A DNA stretch of 64,000 nucleotides from Rhabditoides inermis (lineage: Eukaryota; Nematoda; Chromadorea; Rhabditida; Rhabditidae): the NCBI GenBank assembly GCA_963966185.1, contig CAWZYM010000183.1:270501-334500 (forward strand). Reading direction: 5' to 3'. The notes beneath the pieces were generated by a model. That model worked only from the letters and a program-made list of their open reading frames with translations, was not told the origin of the DNA and did not search any database. How positions within the stretch are numbered: the first letter of the stretch is position 1; each line of letters opens with the position of its first letter. Positions 10,611-20,315 of the stretch are shown piece by piece. The position numbers and the translations under genes were made by a program.

Positions 10611-11398
10611 TTACGCTGACCTTCCGTATGCAGATGGCAACCAGCACTGAGAGGGCGACACGGACAGCACTCGGGATCACATGTGACAGTGGGGCGGCGA
10701 GGTCAGTCTGCAGGTCGAGCGACGCTGGCAGCACATCCGAAGAGGAGCACGTGAACGAGCCACATCAGGTGAGCTACCTGAAACGTATTCATCCTATAGA
10801 GTACATGGGGGCATTCGTCTCTCTCTCTCTCTCTATCTCACACACACACACACTTACGCTGACCTTCCGTATGCAGATGGCAACCAGCACTGAGGGGGCG
10901 ACAAGGTCGGCAGTCGGGATGACAAGTGACAGAGGGGCGGCGAGGTCAGTCTGCAGGTCGAGCGACGCTGGCAGCACATCCGAAGAGGAGCACGTGAACG
11001 AGCCACATCAGGTGAGCTACCTGAAACGTATTCATCCTAAAGAGTACACGAGGACATTCTCCTCAGGCATTATCCTCACCTCACTCTTTCAGGTGTACAA
11101 GGAGGTGGTGATTGGGAGAGGCAAGCCCCGAGCGAAGAACACACCCGGAGTAGCCGGAGTGCCTGCAAAGAGTGTGAGCGGGACAATAAAATGCAATCGG
11201 AGCTCTTGAAGATTTAAAACTTTTAGGTCACGCAATGTACGATGGAGAAGTTTTTCCGAAAATTAAGGAAAGTGAAAAACATTAGAGGATTTTGGACTGT
11301 TTCGGAGCGAGTATGTTATAAACACGTATCAATATCTCATATCCTACATTCAGAACACTGATTCGTTCAAGAAGGACAAGTCTGCTCACGCGCAAATC
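4337..11398 (+). CDS. Charged Lys/Glu-rich multi-exon protein, unknown function (5' and middle exons)
   Basis: Phase-0 exons chain without a stop: 4337-4369 (ATG), 4429-4506, 6785-6970, 7162-7326, 7451-7531, 7649-8044, 8116-8187, 9010-9123, 9272-9343, 9412-9498, 9588-9683, 9850-10026, 10083-10205, 10259-10327, 10379-10525, 10634-10768, 10877-11011, 11093-11173, 11227-11310, 11354-11398. Motifs recur in separate exons: VQRSERQRTLW (6785 and 9010 exons), GDTVP (6785 and 7649 exons), and a Cys/Gly/HKQ block (4429 and 7451 exons). The 7649 exon holds an acidic-basic KEEE repeat. Exons 10634 and 10877 are tandem duplicates. The intron after 9683 appears to use a GC donor; the acceptor before 6785 (TTTGAG) is weak. 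If 11173 is read through instead, a stop follows at 11207-11209. No domain recognised; the high charge suggests a nucleic-acid-binding or disordered protein. The chain probably continues into the 11,444-13,708 exons. Confidence 0.6.
4699..5024. mobile_element. Foldback element, copy 1
   Basis: Long terminal inverted repeats: left arm 4699-4812, right arm 4913-5024, beginning ATTTTCTTTAAAAAGTACTT and ending in its reverse complement. The arms contain GCATGTGCTTTTGTTGCATT and GCGCAGGTTTGTGTTAG. The loop has GA-rich sequence. No coding capacity. It lies in the large intron between exons 4506 and 6785. Related copies occur at 22,561/28,031, 37,734-38,056 and 52,700-53,219, with half copies elsewhere. 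Confidence 0.85.
5141..5340. repeat. CT and (ACTC)n microsatellite block
   Basis: Mixed simple repeat: CT runs, then tandem CTCACTCA, then CTCTCTG/CT runs. Open frames across it are low-complexity shadows. Confidence 0.95.
5430..5803 (+). repeat. Dispersed repeat; inverted copy at 21,418-21,830
   Basis: About 370 bp shared in opposite orientation with 21,418-21,830, including ATTCGCACCGTTCCGTAGG-like sequence and GCGCGAGCCCTATCCTAAGC. One end is a small palindrome, AGAGAGGGCGCTGCGCGCCC followed by TCTCT. Non-coding transposon remnant, family not identified. Confidence 0.75.
5804..6546. other. Intron sequence, no gene seen
   Basis: Within the 4507-6784 intron. An open frame at 6038-6244 (68 codons, plus) shows no motif and no splice support. 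Composition is ordinary. I see nothing else here. Confidence 0.5.
6547..6765 (+). repeat. Tandem repeat, about 76-bp unit, 3 copies
   Basis: Unit contains AAAGTACGGTAGAGGAATAC, then TATCGACTGATTATCGATCG. Three nearly identical copies run up to the 6785 exon. A partial fourth copy stands at 4545-4610, near the other end of the same intron, so the intervening block may have been inserted into this array. Confidence 0.85.
6990..7147. repeat. (GA)n microsatellite with embedded ATTTCAG
   Basis: GA dinucleotide tract. Its first third is broken by four GAGATTTCAG insertions that look like splice acceptors but sit in the intron between exons 6970 and 7162. Confidence 0.95.
7730..7930 (+). repeat. 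Coding GAA/GAG/AAG repeat (KEEE tract)
   Basis: Inside the 7649-8044 exon. An 18-30 bp purine unit repeats in phase to give about eight KKEEE units. The antisense SSFFSS and other-frame RRKRK readings are shadows. Confidence 0.9.
8207..8925. mobile_element. Foldback (MITE-like) element carrying tRNA-like arms
   Basis: Inverted arms of about 240 bp: 8207-8463 and 8686-8925, starting ACGGGCAGCCCACGCAC and ending in its reverse complement. The loop, 8464-8685, is AT-rich and non-coding. It sits in the intron between exons 8187 and 9010. CTGA occurs at both edges (8203-8206 and 8926-8929) and may be a 4-bp target duplication, though an extra base on one side makes this uncertain. Each arm holds a tRNA-like module. 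Confidence 0.85.
8378..8452 (+). other. tRNA-like module in foldback arm
   Basis: Contains an A-box-like TGGCGGAATGGTTA and a B-box-like GGTTCTATCCT about 45 bases later, flanked by GGCGGCG/CGCCGC ends. An inverted copy lies at about 8706-8790 in the other arm. No clean cloverleaf or CCA-type 3' end, so I regard it as tRNA-derived, not a tRNA gene. Confidence 0.5.
9714..9839 (+). repeat. Intronic 42-bp tandem repeat, 3 copies
   Basis: Unit CACGAAACAAACAGAAAAAA plus CGTTGAGTGAAACCATGTCTG, repeated three times with a 1-bp indel, in the intron between exons 9683 and 9850. Confidence 0.9.
10526..11011 (+). repeat. Tandem duplication of an intron-exon unit (243 bp x 2)
   Basis: Intron plus exon 10526-10768 is repeated as 10769-11011, including the donor GTGAGCTACCTGAAACGTAT, the CT/CA microsatellite, the acceptor TATGCAG and a 45-codon exon (MATSTE... 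EPHQ). The preceding exon also ends in DEPHQ, so the end of exon 10379-10525 shares the same unit. Recent in-frame exon duplication. Confidence 0.92.
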
Positions 11399-11443
11399 GT
11401 GAGGCAGAGTAGAATAGACTCTCCGCAACTTTAACTTATTTAG

Positions 11444-13708
11444 ATTCTAATTCCTCGACAATCAGATGTAGCACGGAAGGCTGAAGAGAATGCAAAGAAT
11501 AAAAATACAAGAAGAAAACCAAAAATTATTATAGGTCATTGGATTCTGTACAGGTATGAGAGGATTCATTTTCTAAATATGATCTTGATTTTTTAAGGTA
11601 CATTGCATCCACGAGAACAGTTATTATTTATAATAGCGACAGACCGAAGAAATCACTCGACGAAGAATATTCGGTGAATATTACATTAAAACATACTTAA
11701 CTTAGTAACGAAATATAATAGAGGATGAACTGGTTGGAACGTCTCGAAATGAATCTGGGCAAACTGGGAAATGGTCTACGCTTTTGTGAAGACATCTCGT
11801 TTCCTCAACAGTCGGTTAATGAATTTCGGATCCATCAAATAATAATTGATCTATATATTAGACAACCTGGAGCTGTGGTCTATCCACGGCAGTTGGAGCG
11901 ACTGCAATAGTACTAGGGAAAGAACCTCAGTGGTGAAGAAACGCTGCCGACTTCAATGTACAGTCTAATTGTTTCAGCTACGTGATAGACAATGTCGACC
12001 ACGTGCACGACACTCTTCTGCAATTTGTTGATGGAAACAATGTATGCTCACTCGAAAAATTCTTCAATGACCTTCAGTTGTGAGCTGTTTCATTGTCTAC
12101 AGTCTACCATGCCGATTCATTCCTATTTAGAACAGAACGAAGAAAACAAAAACAAATAAAAGATCTCAACATACTCACAGCGAATTATCAGGTGACACAG
12201 ATTCATAATATTGAATATGTCGTTATTTTCTCTTCTCAGACATTCTACGATGAAAAGTGGGGCAACCCAGAAGCTGATGTAACACAACGTGACGGTGGAG
12301 ACGGAGTTGGAACAGGTTCAAAGAAACAATCGAAATCAAACAAAAATACATCTACAAACAACTTTTTTGACCATCCGGAGATGATCATTTTATCTCTTTT
12401 ATATGTACGTAATCATTGCACGGTGCAGACTCTACTATAACATGAATTCAGATTTTCAAGTATATTCGCGACGGCAATCAGGGAATATTCGGCTTCCGAG
12501 TGGCCAAAGGATTCCTCCACGGAGCTGTGAGCAGAAAAATCCATCTAATAGTTCCAATACTCAAATTACAGAAAGAGACATCAAAGTTCAAAAATGAAAA
12601 AAATGAGTTTCTCTTTGGAGCATATAGATTAACGTTGAAATACGAAGAGATGAAGGTGAGATCGAATTGTTATTCCGAGATTTTATCAAAATTGTCTAGC
12701 CATATATTGACAAGATGAAGGAACAGAGATTAGTCGAACAAATGGCAAACAACTCAGCATATTGGAAGTTGAGTGAGGATGGTGAAGAATATTTTAATAA
12801 ACACTTTCGTCACTGGGTGAGTTCTTGAAATGTTGAAACAACAAACAAAAACCCCATCAATCATCATTCAGAAAAAAGTGATATGGACAGCCTACATTAA
12901 GAGAACACAAGACGATTCGGTGACCGGAAACGGAAAACAGTACGAACGGTACAAATGACATCATTTCCAATTATGCTAGCAATGTTTCTTTTTAAGAATT
13001 CTGGCGTCTGGCAGACACATCCAAATCTCTGAAAGAATTCCTGAGGTACGAAATGAAAATGTTCATTAACTATTCAGGTAATCATCATGTTATAGACGGA
13101 AACGTCGACCACATATTTTTTGCATATGTTGGAGAAAATAACAGGCTTTGAATGCAATACGAATGGTTTGAACGAATGTATGGGAAAAACTCAGATTGAA
13201 TTTTAGTGACAATGAATCGATGCACAGTGTCATTCAACTGTATACCAGCACGATATTTATCTGGAGTTAGTAGTGGAAAAAAGATGACCGAGCACGGTAT
13301 GCAATACTACGATATCAATCATTCAACTATTTCACATTCAGAAGCTAAGAAGAAGTTGGTTGATTCTCTAGTCGAAAGAAACATCATCACGGAAGAAGAA
13401 CAAGACATAATTTATGAGGTGAAACTACTACTATGACTACATGTGTAACATGTGAAATGTGACCAATGACTGACTTAGACACTCGAAATTGGACATCAAC
13501 AGTACAAGAAAGTTGTTCTGCATGCCGGCGGAATATTGAAAGAAATAGAATATTTCATCGAGTCGAAGAAACCTTCCACTACATCGGAATTAAGTGAGAA
13601 ATTACTGTAATCTCAATTTCATGAAACTACATGTGTTCGTTTAGAAATGAATAAGACAGTTTTCTGGCAACGATTCGCAGATAGAAATATTAACTCAACA
13701 AATATATA
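11444..13708 (+). CDS. AT-rich exon block, unknown protein (possible 3' part of the preceding gene)
   Basis: Exons: 11444-11553, 11598-11673, 11722-about 11888, 11978-about 12080, 12103-12192, 12240-12402, then starting near 12453, 12700, 12872, 13000, 13096, 13207, 13481 and 13644; stop TAA at 13706-13708. From 12103 to the stop every junction is in phase with good GT-AG sites and introns of about 45-60 bp. The 11399-11443 intron joins it in phase to the upstream charged exons. Two junctions (after about 11888 and after about 12080) do not resolve with normal donors, so there may be missing exons, a GC donor, or decay. Sequence such as FKYIRDGNQGIFGFRVAKGF and KKMTEHGMQYYDINHST matches no family I know. 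HW at about codon 30 and a later Asn faintly recall C48 proteases, but no Q..DCG block is seen. Base composition is much more AT-rich than the 5' exons. Confidence 0.55.
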
Positions 13709-14000
13709 AATCCATGCCTCTATAAATCCCTCCTCACACTTGAAATAATCAATGTCGTGGTATAGGGTATTGTTATTGATTGATTGCGCATAGGGTCATT
13801 GTATAAAATCTATGTGACACTTCCTGTTCTGTGTAGTCCCGCCCTCACGCGGTTTGATATCGTATCGTTAATGCATGCTTTGTCAGTGATGGATTACATT
13901 GTTACCCACACACTTCACCGCTGCAATAGTAAGGGGTAATCTTCCAAAAAAAAAAATCTCTAGAGACGCAATCAAGTCACTACAATCTATTTGAACCCAC
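13709..14000. other. Intergenic gap
   Basis: Short gap between the convergent AT-rich gene (+) and the spectrin pseudogene (-). Nothing recognised. Confidence 0.5.
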
Positions 14001-15230
14001 CTTCTCCTGTATCCGTCGATCCGTCGACGCGCTGCACCTCGTGCCCGTTGAGCCGTTCGTTGTCCAGCTGCTGCTCCCGCTGCTCCGTCTGTTCCTTCAG
14101 AGAACGCCATCAGATCACACACTTTTCATAACAATCACACAATCATAGTAAGAACAGTCAAGAGGCGGATAGCGATAGTCAGTCCACTGATTACATGCTT
14201 GACCGTTTCCTCTTTATTGGGCATTCTCACTCACTCTAATTCTCAAGAGAAATTAATACTGTGTGATCAGATGGCGCCTTTTAATCAAGAAAAAATACAC
14301 AATTCGATAATTGAGAATCGATCCAGAAGACGTACCCTGGAGTATGGAGCGGATCCAGTCGGCGAGGTCGTTGGTCTCACGAAGAAGCTAGTAGCCCTTG
14401 CACTCTTCCAGCTTCCTGCAAACACAATCAATACACCCAACACCCAACTCGATCAGATATGTAATACGTTTAATTTTAAGCTAGCTATTACGCACAAATA
14501 GTTCACCATTCCCAATCCTTCCCAATGTGACACATAATACACAATTACATAATATTTGCAATTCGAACTTTAATCTTTCAAACTCAATCCACGTTTCACT
14601 CCTTCGATCTAATCACAAATCACTCAACACAATTGTTTGAACCGATGAATATTAGAAAACATCAATCCGTCTCTTACCTCTTCGCTCTTCCTCGTCTCTC
14701 CGAGCATCATCAGCTGGCGATACTTGTCCTCGATATCTTTCTGCTTGCCGCCATCGCACCTGCATGAGAAAATACGGTACACGGTACACCTTTTCTCTTT
14801 CTCTCTCTCTTCACCTCCTCCCTCCCTCCTCACCTGCTGCTGCGAGATCACCTGTGCGTCTGCGCCGCTCCGGGCTTGATGTGCTTGACGTATACGGCGT
14901 GCAGGAATCCCTGTCGGTCGTTCACCTCCACTTTCCACCAGTCCTCGCAGTGAGCACGTTCTTCATCGACACCTCACGGGTTGCAGAGAACTAGTGCGCG
15001 ACCTGGGATTGTTACGAATTTTAATATTCATGATTCATGTTCACACCTGAATGGGCATGCTGCACCACCTGCACATAGGCGTAGGCGTCGAAGTCGGAGA
15101 GGAGGGCGCGGTGCTTGTTGATGCCTCTGCCGAGTCCTTGTTTTCGTCCCTTGCCCTCCGCGCTGCCCACAATCGGCTCCTTTTCGCCCATCGACGAGTC
15201 CGCCTTGTTCGCGTCCGCTAGATACTGGAG
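14001..15230 (-). pseudogene. spc-1: Alpha-spectrin pseudogene, SH3-region piece
   Basis: Minus-strand exon remnants in order: 15048-15230 (LQYLADANKAD, EKEPIVG, then KHRALLSDFDAYA, the repeat before the SH3), about 14833-14990 (SH3 domain: TREVSM and [13 protein letters not shown]), 14678-14759 (IEDKYRQLMMLGETRKSE), 14336-14416 (KLEECKGY stop LLRETNDLADWI), 14001-14094 (HEVQR). This matches alpha-spectrin around repeats 9-11, which carries an SH3 domain in animals. Lesions: a frameshift inside the acidic loop before KHRALL, two frameshifts in the SH3 exon, and an in-frame TAG in the 14336 exon. Introns remain, so it is a duplicated, not a processed, pseudogene. The functional gene would encode the membrane-skeleton alpha chain. 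Confidence 0.8.
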
Positions 15231-15373
15231 CTCCTCAAAAACACATATGAATATGACTAGTAATCCAATTAAATACATTTCAAGAATGCACCAAGACACA
15301 AGGACCAACTCTGTACGATTACGAACAATTCCGAAATACTAGCTTCTCAATACTACGCACAACATCCCGTACC

Positions 15374-17435
15374 TGTATCTGCTGCTCGACGTTGTGCTGC
15401 ATGCAGCTGATTTGCTGATTGCGCCTGCGTCTGGCCCACCGTCGAGTGCTCAGTGTACCTGCAACAACCTAATACATACATCGCATAACCTTACGATGTC
15501 TATCTTCATTAGTAGGACATGTATCGTCAACTTTATTAGAAATATCACATCAATCCTGCATAGCCCAACTGTCCAATCATTAAACCCATTCCGATCTGTG
15601 CTCGATGATGAGATTTCTCTGGAAGGGACGCCCTGCTCCTCGACCCCTTTCAGCTGCTGCTTGTTGGCGCGGATGTCGACCGCGTTCCGCTTGATGGCCT
15701 CCAGCTGCTCCTCGATACCTCGACCCGCCCGCCTCCATCATCTCGGTGCGCGTCGCCGTCAGCCAGCCGCGTTCGCCAGCTTGGCAAACTCGCGACGCAG
15801 TCAATCGTTCTCCTCCTCACGCACTCACGCCGGTGCTCCTTCGCCAGGTCCACGCGTCCACCTTGTTCTCTTGGAAAAAAAGATCTTTCCATCCAACGAT
15901 CAGTTTCAAAACAATCTAACACATCCAAAGAAGCATACATACACCAATACAGTACGCATCGATCCCCCCCTCTTCTCCACACCTTGATGGTCCTGTGCTC
16001 GAAGGCGTTCATAGTGAACCACGTGTACGGATTGGGGCCGACGTTAAACGACTTGATCTGGCGGTCGCCTGAAAGGAGAGTGGGCAAGTCAGTCTCTCTC
16101 AATCATCCGAGAGACTCCTCTGGAACTCTCCTCGAGCGAGTTGCTCTGTCAGGTCCTCCTCACCGCATGTTCTCGTGTTCGAACGCCTCCTGCTTCGTGA
16201 TCAGCCACAGATAACTGCATGTTTGCACTGTTGTCGCGCAGGCGGGACAGCCTTCGGTGGGCATCGGCCTCGATCTCGGCCAGCCTCCGTCAGCTGCTCG
16301 CAGCGATGCTCAATGTGCGAGCCGTGGTAGTTGCCCTGCGGCCATCAGCTGGAAATCGAAAGGTCATCCCTCACTACAGCAAATTATTTATCTTGCTCTT
16401 CATACTCCCCCTCTTCATCTCCTCTCTCTCTATCTCTCTCTCTCTTTCTTTCTCTCTCTCACCTGAGGCTCGTGGGAGGCGAGCTCGGTGATGAGACGGC
16501 GGTGCTTGCGGCGCAGGTTCTGCACTCCCGGCAGGTCGCGTCCAGTCCATAGTCGTCCGAAGACACCAGAAGACGTTTCTCCCTGCAAACACATCCATTT
16601 AATTCCATCCATCCACTACTCTAATAGATCATTTATGTAAACACCAAGAATATGTATCACCATTCTCTCATGACACAGGGATGAAAACCATGACAATGAC
16701 AACTCCTCGATTTCTCTCGACCGCAACACTTACTTGAATAATCACTTGATCTCTTCGTCGTCCATATCGCGGAAGAACTGGTGCACGTTGAGTGCCTTGG
16801 CGAGTCTGTCGCGTCCGCCTTCACTTTGTCGTAGCGGTTGATCGCCTGCAACCGAGGGAATCTTTGCCGTGTCAATCTCTCGTTTGTCATCTATCACATG
16901 TCACACCTCACAATCATCCGCATCGTATCTAATTCCCACACCACGCACCTTCCTCCTCTCGTCGACTTCGTCTCCAATGAACTGCTGTGTGGAGAGGAGG
17001 GCGTCCGCCTGTCAGGTGTCCGTTCATATCGTTCACTCTGTTCTGGTGGACGCTGATGTCCGTCTCCAGCAGCTCCTGCTTTTCCACAGCAGGTTCTCCA
17101 CCGAAGCAAGGTCCTGCAAACATAGCAAATGAGTTTCGAAACATTCATACGTACACTACCAATACGTTTTGAGCAATAACAAATTATGAACAATATGAAA
17201 CCTACTCAAATCCTAATCCTTGTTGCTACTAGACTTACCATTTCCAAAGTCCTCGCTCCTCTGGGTGAAGATCCCAGGCTTTCCAATCCAGATTCGAGGT
17301 CATTGAAAGCTGCCATGAAGCCTTTCTGCTTGTTCGCCTCCTTCAGACGGTAGCTCTTCTCCGACGGCGTCTTCACCAGCAGCTCCCACTGGTCGTTCAG
17401 TGCCTGCAGACGCGTCGACACAGCGTCCTCACAGC
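15374..17435 (-). pseudogene. spc-1: Alpha-spectrin pseudogene, C-terminal repeats piece
   Basis: Minus-strand exon remnants in order: 17230-17435 (LQALNDQWELLVK, LKEANKQKGF), about 16945-17113 (HQNRVNDMNGHL), about 16745-16850 (YDKVKADATD), about 16465-16585 (HRRLITELASHEPQV), about 16010-16070 (RQIKSFNVGPNPYTWFTM), about 15600-15860 (fragments of LRREFAKLANA and QLEAIKRN), 15374-15461 (YTEHSTVG and MQHNVEQQIQ). These follow animal alpha-spectrin's last repeats in correct order up to just before the EF hands. Frameshifts occur in nearly every exon (for example after YTEHSTVG, and in the 17230 exon after AAFNDLES). Oddly, this C-terminal piece lies 5' of the SH3-region piece on the same strand. 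Confidence 0.8.
16418..16460. repeat. (CT)n microsatellite
   Basis: CT-rich tract in a spectrin pseudogene intron. Confidence 0.9.
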
Positions 17436-17607
17436 CTGAATAACGATAACAAATTGTGAACAACTAATTAAATTGACACGTACAAACAATATTAAAAATA
17501 GGAAGAAAATAGATTTCAGTTTAAAAATTAGCATCGTGCATTTGCATTTAATTCTCACTGACACAATGCACTCACACAACATTTCTACAGACTACAATTG
17601 GCATCCT

Positions 17608-17688
17608 GGAAAATTCATCACTTCATCACTTCATCACTTCATCACTTTGACTTCATCACTTCATCACATGTGATGAAGTGATGAATTT
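17608..17688. repeat. TTCATCAC octamer repeat with palindromic end
   Basis: About seven copies of TCATCACT(T), closing with CATCACATGTGATG, which makes the tract fold back on itself. In the gap between the spectrin pseudogene and the phosphatase region. Confidence 0.85.
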
Positions 17689-17719
17689 TCCAAAACGCTA
17701 TCTATTCTATTCAGTCATT

Positions 17720-18095
17720 TTCGCTCGGTGCGATAGAGCGTGAGCTTTAATTTCTATGTATGTTCTGCATTTGCTTTATTGTATTAATATGTCCATCATT
17801 CACTTATCAGTAATGTTTTACTATACTATTATTTCAGACCAGCCATCAATGCAATTTGCCACAGCTGCCGCCGACCTTGCGGACTCGCCTCGCTTTTGCA
17901 GAAGTGAAGTGAGCGTTTGTGTTTGGTTATAGAAATTCGCTATCTACTTTTCATGAAGTTTTGTGGAACGCGAATGTGTTACTCGTTTTGTAACAAACAT
18001 ATTTCCATGCATATCTCGCAAGGACTGGTAATGATTGGCATTAAACTTCTTTCACTCATTCGCTTATTAGGGACATGATACGTATTCGATTCGCG
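17720..18095 (+). repeat. Outer arm of inverted duplication (partner 33,958-34,336)
   Basis: Reverse-complement match to 33,958-34,336 over about 375 bp, including the CGCTCTATCGCAC, GACATATTAATACAATAAAGC (in reverse) and TTGTTACAAAACGAGTA segments. It lies downstream of the minus-strand phosphatase gene, as its partner lies downstream of the plus-strand one. Confidence 0.85.
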
Positions 18096-18195
18096 CGTCG
18101 CAGATCGGAGTTGTAAGTAAATGCACATGTTGTTAGCGTGGAATTATGCATGTACGTAAATGTATGTACATGTACAGGGATCAGCTACCTCGAGC

Positions 18196-18238
18196 TGTAC
18201 TGTTTCAGGAATAGTGATGATATTCCTGAAACAGTACA
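18196..18238. other. Perfect 18-bp stem hairpin, 7-nt loop
   Basis: TGTACTGTTTCAGGAATA (18196-18213) and its exact reverse complement (18221-18238), loop GTGATGA. Isolated, not part of an obvious longer repeat. Confidence 0.8.
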
Positions 18239-18546
18239 AAACAAGAGGGCAACCCATGGTCCCAGAATGGTACTTTATGACTGATCACGAATACACGCAC
18301 GGAGAGAATATATAGTGACATATCCAATGTCTCACTGGATGTTAGAGTGAGACGTGTTCTGTGATGTATGTGCTATGACAAACAATATTTGCGCCTGGGA
18401 GATATTCATTACATTACTTATTTGCTTTGATATATATTATCTACCTGTTGCAGGTGTGACTTCCTCCGAACGCGCGTGACGCTGCGGGGAGCGGAGCGCG
18501 AGGGAGGCGGACGAACCATTTGCGGAGAACATGATCCATAGAGTGA

Positions 18547-18548
<2 letters not shown>

Positions 18549-18584
<36 letters not shown>
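18549..18584. repeat. (GA)n microsatellite
   Basis: GA dinucleotides in the downstream region of the minus-strand phosphatase gene. Confidence 0.95.
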
Positions 18585-18587
<3 letters not shown>

Positions 18588-18903
18588 GATGCAGACCGAC
18601 ATACAGCTGGGTTAGTGTGTGAAAGAGTTGGTAGTTAGCCGGATGCATTAGTGGTTTATCCATTTGTGAAGCTGATATGATGTCCAAAGTTTTTTAGTGA
18701 ATCTTGATATTGAAGCGTATTGATTCGTTTGTTCAGGTGCGACGTGCGATTGATCGATTTTTGTCATCATTCAATGTGAGCAACTTCAAACGCCAAATAC
18801 ACGGGGTGAGATTGACATAATTTTATTTATTGTTGAAAAACTTGTATATGAACCATATAATGACGGGATTTACGGGACAGACAGCCAGGGATAAGGTGAA
18901 GGG

Positions 18904-20205
18904 TCTAATCCATGTGCGCATAGGACTCGTGTTCAGCCGTCGTCTGCGTGTCCTCCGCTTCCTCCTCTGCTTCTCCCTCAGTCGCCGCCTCCGCACCGAG
19001 ACCACCCACCGTCGTCCGGTGCTGCTCGTCCCAGGCAGAGCGCACGGCTTCGTAGGCTGCCGTAAACGCGGCCAGCTTAAAAGGAAGAGAGTAGATACGT
19101 GTGCACCGGTGACGTCATCATCTCGTGAATGACGAGTGACGTCATACAGCTGTTCAACCCACCATCCTACGGTCGCTGTCCGAGTCGAAGTGGCCCTTGT
19201 TGGCGCCGTACTCGAGGAGCACAGCAACACAAAACAGGTACTGCACTTGTTGCTGCACCGCGCCGGCTCGCTTGGCTGAAAGTGGATGACGTCATCGATA
19301 CAAAGACCGAATCCACCTCGAACAGCGGTGAGCAGCGCGGCGAGGTTGATGTTGCCGTGCCTAGCGCGGTGAATGGCAGCCGCCGCAAGCACGACAACAC
19401 CCGTCCGACCGATCCCGGCCGAGCAGTGAACGAGGACCGGGCCGGCAGCCAGGACAGTCTCGACGAGGGCGAGCACCGGGCCAGTCTGCGCGGGGACGCT
19501 GTGGTCCGGCCTGGAAGCGAGAAGGTGACAACCCCTCTCGCCCTTCCTCAAACCCCGCACTCACCACTCGCAGAAATGGTAGTGCTCGAAGGTGTGCGAC
19601 GCTCCCGTGTCGACCTTGGTGATCTTGATGCGACGGTGCTTCACCGGGTCGCCACGCTCCTCGACCACCTCCACCAAAACTACAAACCGGCAATCAATAC
19701 GCGATGCATTCCAGAATCTCGCGCATCGAAGCTCCGCCCACTATAGCTCCGCCCACCACTCACCGCCACCGAAGACCCTGCTCGTTCCGACATCCTGCGG
19801 GATGTACACGGCGCTCTTCTCCTTATTGTTCTCCTCCCAATCACAAAGCATTATGACGATCTTGATCTGTAAATAGAGAAATGTAAGGGGTGACTAGAAA
19901 AAAGAGGATTGTTCCGTACCTTGAGAATGAGAATCGTCCGAAGGAAGTCGCCCGTTCCGTTTCTCTTCTTGTCGTCGTCCTTGGGCGCCTAAGAGACATC
20001 CATGCTACAGTAACCCTTTTTTCAGTATGCTCACCATGATGGCGACCGTAGGGTGTGGAAGGAGCTGATGAGGACTGGGCGGGTGCCGGCCATGGACGAA
20101 GTTGCCGTGCGTGAGAGCGGGGACGGCGTGCAGCCGCGACTCGTCCACGAGCGGGACGTTGTCTACACGCGAGGTGGGGGGGGAGGAAGAGAGGAGGCGG
20201 TGGGT

Positions 20206-20244
<39 letters not shown>

Positions 20245-20282
20245 GAGAGAGAGAGCGCGCGAGATAGAGAGCGCGAGCGCGT

Positions 20283-20315
<33 letters not shown>

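Noticed and set aside
11444..11673. Ulp1/C48 protease domain
   Set aside because: Only a His-Trp followed at +17 by Asn is reminiscent; no Gln or Cys block could be found downstream.
14624..15000. SH3 exon as beta-heavy spectrin
   Set aside because: The flanking remnants (KEPIVG before, LGETRKSE...LLRETNDLADWI after) fit the alpha-spectrin SH3 neighbourhood, and the other piece matches alpha-spectrin's last repeats.
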